In this document: positions 5,989 through 9,409 of the stretch, one piece after another
Position numbering within the stretch: position 1 is the stretch's first letter
Layout of the letters: the number at the start of each line of letters is the position of its first letter
Source of the DNA: Flavobacteriaceae bacterium
GTDB lineage: Bacteria > Bacteroidota > Bacteroidia > Flavobacteriales > Flavobacteriaceae
Assembly (NCBI GenBank): GCA_030618945.1
Contig: JAUXCI010000084.1
Location: 1-9,409 of the forward strand
DNA: 9,409 bases
Direction: 5' to 3'
Program-made: the position numbers and the translations under genes
Notes under the pieces: model-generated
The model's input: the letters and a program-made list of their open reading frames with translations, nothing else
Databases searched by the model: none
What the model was told of the DNA's origin: nothing

Positions 5989-6548
5989 TTAAAATAGTGT
6001 TGTTTGGACCAGAATCTACTGGAAAAACTACAATGTCAGAAATTTTGGCAAAGCATTATAATACCGTCTGGGTTGCTGAATATGCCAGAGAATATTTACA
6101 GGACAAGTGGAATAATGAGCGCAAAACCTGTGAAGATTCTGATTTGATCCCCATAGCGAAAGGTCAGATAGCCCTGGAAAATGAGCTAGCTAAAAAGGCG
6201 GATAAAGTTTTGATCTGTGATACTGACCTTTTGGAAACAAAAGTTTATTCAGAGGCGTATTATGGAGGATATGCCCATCCGAATCTTGATAAATTCGCAC
6301 TTAAGAATCAATATGACCTTTACCTTCTTACAAATATTGATACGCCATGGGAAGCGGATGATCTTAGAGACAGGCCCGACCAAAGAGAAGAAATGTACAA
6401 GGCCTTTGAAAATGCATTAATCAAATATAACAGACCTTTTTTAGAACTAAACGGAAGCATAAAAGAAAGAGCGGAAATTGCTATTATTGCGATTGATAAA
6501 CTCCTTGAATCGAGAACAGATTTAGATTCTTATTCCGGGGGCCTTTAG
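5952..6548 (+). CDS. NadR-type P-loop nucleoside kinase (ribosylnicotinamide kinase-like)
   Basis: This 198-residue single-domain ATPase matches the C-terminal ribosylnicotinamide kinase domain of NadR. It has the Walker A 'GPESTGKTT' (19-27, Lys25), 'WVAEYAREYLQDKW' (40-53), 'IPIAKGQIALENELA' (66-80), 'ADKVLICDTDLLETKVYSE' (83-101, Asp90 and Asp92 in the Walker B region), 'YDLYLLTNIDTPWEADDLRD' (121-140) and 'DQREEMYKAFENAL' (143-156). The HTH and NMN adenylyltransferase parts of full NadR are absent. The expected reaction is ATP-dependent phosphorylation of nicotinamide riboside to NMN. The gene starts 37 nt inside the Pnu transporter gene, so transport and phosphorylation are tightly linked. 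Because the neighbours upstream and downstream point to thiamine, the true substrate may be thiamine or a related precursor; this is inference only. The start 'MEKTLGQEPANLIKIVLFG' is the only ATG placed sensibly before the P-loop. Confidence 0.85.
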   Translation: MEKTLGQEPANLIKIVLFGPESTGKTTMSEILAKHYNTVWVAEYAREYLQDKWNNERKTCEDSDLIPIAKGQIALENELAKKADKVLICDTDLLETKVYSEAYYGGYAHPNLDKFALKNQYDLYLLTNIDTPWEADDLRDRPDQREEMYKAFENALIKYNRPFLELNGSIKERAEIAIIAIDKLLESRTDLDSYSGGL

Positions 6549-6597
6549 TACAACAATTCAGTTATTTTTTATACACTTAAACTCAGAAACAGGAATC

Positions 6598-7002
6598 ATG
6601 GACGTCGAACTTTTATTGAAGGAGATATCATTCAGTGCGGTCCGATCAGGTGGACCTGGAGGGCAACACGCCAATAAAGTTTCTTCCAAAGTGATTTTAC
6701 AATTCAATATTCAACAAACCAAGGCTTTGTCTGACCTTGAAAGGGTGACGGCCACTCATCAACTATCGACCAAAATTTCTAAGGACAATGTGATCACTTT
6801 AAGTTGTGATGAAAGTAGAAGCCAACATAAAAACAAGGAAATCGTAGTCCAGCGCTTTATATTACTGATGAAATCGGCTCTTGCGAAACCCAAACGGCGG
6901 GTGCCAACAAAAGTGAGTAAAGCCATTAGGGCCAAAAGGATAGAGTCTAAGAAAAAAATGGCCATCAAGAAATCTTTAAGACAAAAACCCAAATGGGATT
7001 AA
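6598..7002 (+). CDS. arfB: Alternative ribosome-rescue factor ArfB (peptidyl-tRNA hydrolase YaeJ)
   Basis: This 134-residue protein has the class I release-factor GGQ domain without codon-recognition domains. 'SFSAVRSGGPGGQHANKVSSKV' in outline runs from 11 to 32, with the catalytic GGQ at 21-23, followed by 'DNVITLSCDESRSQHKNKE' (63-81). It ends in a basic tail (about 95-134: 'KPKRRVPTKVSKAIRAKR', then 'KKKMAIKKSLRQKPKW') of the kind that enters the empty mRNA channel of a stalled ribosome. Length and layout match E. coli ArfB (140 residues). It hydrolyses peptidyl-tRNA on ribosomes stalled on mRNAs without a stop codon. It lies 49 nt after the kinase gene on the same strand, with no clear promoter of its own, and probably shares its transcript. 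No link to vitamin uptake is evident. Confidence 0.93.
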   Translation: MDVELLLKEISFSAVRSGGPGGQHANKVSSKVILQFNIQQTKALSDLERVTATHQLSTKISKDNVITLSCDESRSQHKNKEIVVQRFILLMKSALAKPKRRVPTKVSKAIRAKRIESKKKMAIKKSLRQKPKWD

Positions 7003-7018
7003 TTATTAAATTTTGATC

Positions 7019-7047
7019 TTGTAATTCAAAATTGTTGATTAAATTTG
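7019..7047 (+). promoter_or_regulatory. Candidate promoter of the TPP riboswitch / TonB receptor transcript
   Basis: TTG at 7019-7021, an 18-nt spacer and TAAATTTG at 7040-7047 give a full match to the Bacteroidota pattern TTG-N17-23-TAnnTTTG. A start would be expected around 7052-7054, just upstream of the first paired bases of the TPP riboswitch at 7056. This placement makes it the best supported promoter in the window. It lies 17 nt after the arfB stop. Confidence 0.55.
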
Positions 7048-7055
7048 CTGCGATC

Positions 7056-7130
7056 TTAAAAGGGGTGCCCAATATAGGCTGAGATTAAACCCACTGAACC
7101 TGGAACAGATAATGCTGTTTAGGGAATTAA
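7056..7130 (+). promoter_or_regulatory. TPP riboswitch (THI element)
   Basis: The conserved TPP aptamer core is visible in order: GGGGTGCC (7062-7069), GGCTGAGA (7077-7084), ACCC (7089-7092), GAACCTG (7096-7102), GATAATG (7108-7114) and AGGGAA (7121-7126). Pairings that can be drawn are P1 UUAA 7056-7059 with UUAA 7127-7130; P2 GGGU 7063-7066 with ACCC 7089-7092; a very short P3 GCC 7067-7069 with GGC 7077-7079; and P5 AACAG 7104-7108 with CUGUU 7115-7119. It lies 94 nt upstream of the TonB receptor ATG on the same strand. It should lower receptor synthesis when thiamine pyrophosphate is plentiful, as is usual for this class. Confidence 0.95.
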
Positions 7131-7152
7131 TTTTCAGAAATTTGAAAATTAA
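7127..7152 (+). promoter_or_regulatory. AT-rich hairpin overlapping riboswitch P1, candidate expression platform
   Basis: TTAATTTTCA (7127-7136) and TGAAAATTAA (7143-7152) are perfect 10-bp inverted arms around a 6-nt loop, followed by AATTTTAT. The first four bases of the left arm are the 3' side of the riboswitch P1 stem, so the whole hairpin and P1 cannot form together. It has only one G-C pair, so it is a weak stem and a poor match to an ordinary intrinsic terminator. The switching role is inferred from the overlap. Confidence 0.4.
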
Positions 7153-7224
7153 AATTTTATCAATTCGGACTTCACCTCTTTAATTCGATTTTTCATTAAT
7201 TAAATATTCTCATTCGGGAAAACA

Positions 7225-9408
7225 ATGAAACATTATATCATTATTTTATTAATGTGTACTGGCTTTTTATCCAATGCGCAAGAAAAAAATATTTTAAGCG
7301 ATACTATTAACCTTGATGAGGTTTTGGTAAAAGCAACTAGGTTAGATGAAAAAGCACCTTTTACCCTAAGCAATATTACTAAAGAAGAAATTGAGGCTAG
7401 AAATCTGGGTCAGGATATCCCTGTACTGCTAAATTTTCTTCCGAATGTTGTTGCTACAAGTGATGCGGGAAATGGAATTGGCTACACTGGCATCAGGGTA
7501 AGAGGAAGTGATGCTTCAAGAGTAAATGTTACTATAAATGGAATTCCTTTAAATGACAGCGAGTCACATGGAACCTTTTGGGTCAATCTCCCAGATTTTG
7601 CCAGTTCTACACAAAGCATGCAATTGCAGAGAGGGGTAGGTTCTTCAACAAATGGGGCAGGGGCATTTGGAGCAAGCCTTAGCCTGTCTACCAATGGAAT
7701 TCGTGAAAAGGCATTTGCCGAAGTTGGATTTTCAGGAGGATCGTATAATTCTTTTAAGGCAAACACTCAATTTGGTTCCGGGGTACTCAATCCCAACGGG
7801 AAATTTAAGGCCGAATTTACAGGACGCGTATCAAGAATACAATCTGATGGGTATATTGACCGAGCATCAGCTGATTTAAAATCAATTTATCTGTCAGCAA
7901 GTTTTTATAGCGATAGAACCCTTATTAAAGCAATCGCATTTGGCGGTCATGAAGTTACCTATCAGGCCTGGTATGGAATTGATGAAGAAACCTTGAATAC
8001 GAACAGGAGATATAATCCCGCAGGAGAAATTTATAGTGAAGAGGGAGAAGTAGTTGACTTTTATGAGAATCAGGTTGATGATTATAAACAAGATCATTAT
8101 CAACTCCATATTAACCATGAATTTGGTAATAATTGGACCGGTAACCTGGCATTTCATTATACTTATGGAAGAGGTTTTTACGAACAGTATGAGAATGATG
8201 CAGATTTTTCAACCTATGGCTTTGAGCCTATTATTGTTGACGGAGAAGAAGTCAATTCCACTGATCTCGTACAAAGAAAATGGCTCGACAACGATTTTTA
8301 CGGGACTACATTTTCTGTACTTAAAAATTTTGAAAACGTCGATTTGATCATCGGAGGAGCCTTAAGCCAATATGATGGAGATCATTATGGAGAAGTTAAA
8401 TGGGCCCAGTACGGAAGCGAAAGGGTTGACCAAAGGTTTTATGAAAATACAGGAAATAAAACGGATTTTAACATTTTTGCCAAGGCAGAAGTATCACTAA
8501 GTGACCAATGGGTTTTATTTGGTGATCTGCAATACAGGAATTTGAATTATGAAGTATCTGGTATTGATGAAGGTCCTGTCCCTGTAAATTTCGAAGATCA
8601 AAATAATTTTTTTAACCCCAAATTTGGCGTGAATTATTTTTTAAACAAAAGTAATTTCTATTTGTCATATGCAAAGGGACATAAAGAGCCTAAAAGAGCA
8701 GATTACATGGCTAATGCTGAAGTAAAACCGGAGTCCTTAGACGATTTTGAGTTGGGCTGGCATTACAATGCCGATAAATTTAGATTGAAAACTAATTTAT
8801 ACTATATGAATTATAAGGATCAGTTGGTACTGACTGGAAATATAGATGATGTTGAAAATCCAATTGCTGATAATATTGGGAAAAGTTACCGTTTTGGTCT
8901 TGAGGTAGAAGCGATAATTAAATTTATGGAAAATCTAACGTGGGGACCTAATTTGGCGCTTAGCACGAATAAAAACGTAGACAAATATTATGATTTTGAT
9001 GGTGAATTAAAATATTTTGGCAATACAGACCTTTCGTTTTCTCCAAGTGTAGTGGCAAGTAGTAATATTAAATATCAACCTGTAAAACATCTTAATATAA
9101 GTTTATTGACTAAGTATGTAGGTGAGCAATATATGAGTAACCTTGAACTTGAAGAATCAAAGCTGGATGGGTACTTAACAAACGATTTACAAATAAGCTA
9201 TGAATTAGTTACTGACAAATTATTTAAATCAATCGTATTCACCGGATTGGTCAATAATCTTTTCAATGTAAAATATGTCTCTAATGGGTATTTTTACACT
9301 TATGATGATACCTGGACCGACCCAAATGAAGTGACGACCATCACTGGAGCTGGATACTATCCACAGGCAGAATTGAATTTTCTGCTAGGTGTGACTCTAA
9401 AATTTTAA
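7225..9408 (+). CDS. TonB-dependent outer-membrane receptor, probably for thiamine
   Basis: This 727-residue protein is complete, with the stop at 9406-9408. An N-terminal signal peptide 'MKHYIIILLMCTGFLSNAQ' precedes a TonB-box-like segment 'DTINLDEVLVKATR' (26-39). The plug domain (about 45-155) contains 'IRVRGSDASRVNVTINGIPL' (90-109), 'FWVNLPDFASSTQSMQLQRG' (118-137) and 'GAGAFGASLSLST' (144-156). A long beta-barrel follows, with alternating aromatic strands such as 'NFYLSYAKGHKEPKRADYM', 'NLFNVKYVSNGYFY' and the terminal 'AELNFLLGVTLKF' ending in Phe, as barrel proteins do. It lacks the N-terminal carboxypeptidase-like extension of SusC proteins, so a polysaccharide role is unlikely. The TPP riboswitch in its leader and the vitamin transport genes upstream indicate uptake of thiamine or a thiamine precursor across the outer membrane, energised by TonB-ExbBD. 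The exact ligand is inferred. Confidence 0.93.
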   Translation: MKHYIIILLMCTGFLSNAQEKNILSDTINLDEVLVKATRLDEKAPFTLSNITKEEIEARNLGQDIPVLLNFLPNVVATSDAGNGIGYTGIRVRGSDASRVNVTINGIPLNDSESHGTFWVNLPDFASSTQSMQLQRGVGSSTNGAGAFGASLSLSTNGIREKAFAEVGFSGGSYNSFKANTQFGSGVLNPNGKFKAEFTGRVSRIQSDGYIDRASADLKSIYLSASFYSDRTLIKAIAFGGHEVTYQAWYGIDEETLNTNRRYNPAGEIYSEEGEVVDFYENQVDDYKQDHYQLHINHEFGNNWTGNLAFHYTYGRGFYEQYENDADFSTYGFEPIIVDGEEVNSTDLVQRKWLDNDFYGTTFSVLKNFENVDLIIGGALSQYDGDHYGEVKWAQYGSERVDQRFYENTGNKTDFNIFAKAEVSLSDQWVLFGDLQYRNLNYEVSGIDEGPVPVNFEDQNNFFNPKFGVNYFLNKSNFYLSYAKGHKEPKRADYMANAEVKPESLDDFELGWHYNADKFRLKTNLYYMNYKDQLVLTGNIDDVENPIADNIGKSYRFGLEVEAIIKFMENLTWGPNLALSTNKNVDKYYDFDGELKYFGNTDLSFSPSVVASSNIKYQPVKHLNISLLTKYVGEQYMSNLELEESKLDGYLTNDLQISYELVTDKLFKSIVFTGLVNNLFNVKYVSNGYFYTYDDTWTDPNEVTTITGAGYYPQAELNFLLGVTLKF

Positions 9409-9409
9409 G

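Noticed and set aside
5952..6548. Full NadR regulator/adenylyltransferase
   Set aside because: Only the kinase domain is present; there is no HTH and no nucleotidyltransferase HxGH motif.
6549..6597. Promoter or terminator between the kinase gene and arfB
   Set aside because: The T-rich stretch has no stem before it and no TAnnTTTG match was found in these 49 nt.
7652..8347. Several 75-97-residue open frames within the receptor gene on both strands
   Set aside because: Shadows of the TonB receptor reading frame without their own start context or domains.

Overview
The window looks like chromosome from a Bacteroidota bacterium, most likely in the Flavobacteriia. The support is: AT-rich DNA with almost no Shine-Dalgarno sequences; several upstream regions carrying the Bacteroidota promoter pattern (TTG, about 17-24 nt, TAnnTTTG); a TonB-dependent receptor of the Bacteroidota type; and a bacterial geranylgeranylglyceryl phosphate synthase, an enzyme known from this phylum. 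No insertion sequence, tRNA, rRNA or CRISPR array is visible. Nothing longer than about 220 nt is without a gene.

Left part (1-1450, + strand): a tripartite HipBST-like toxin-antitoxin locus. It holds the C-terminal end of an HTH repressor (cut by the window edge), a small HipS-like protein matching the N-terminal subdomain of HipA, and a HipT-like Ser/Thr kinase with an SIS motif in its Gly-rich loop and an additional four-cysteine N-terminus. The genes are 6 nt and 1 nt apart.

Middle (1492-4333): a tandem universal stress protein (- strand) lies downstream of S-adenosylhomocysteinase (- strand). The latter is divergent from an Sfp-type 4'-phosphopantetheinyl transferase (+ strand) across a 55-nt region with candidate promoters both ways.

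Right part (4397-9408, + strand): GGGP synthase, a small thiamine-binding-family protein (MTH1187/YkoF fold), a PnuC/PnuT-family vitamin transporter and a NadR-type P-loop nucleoside kinase form a chain in which each gene overlaps the next (17, 17 and 37 nt). An ArfB-type ribosome-rescue hydrolase follows after 49 nt. Then come a candidate promoter, a clear TPP riboswitch and a complete TonB-dependent outer-membrane receptor.

Read together, the right part looks like a thiamine uptake module: outer-membrane receptor under TPP control, thiamine-binding protein and inner-membrane Pnu channel. The odd member is the kinase. By family it should phosphorylate nicotinamide riboside, but the company it keeps suggests it may trap thiamine or a thiamine precursor. 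That is the most interesting open question here. The second is the split HipBST-like toxin system. Functions rest on motif recognition from the sequence; no database search was run.
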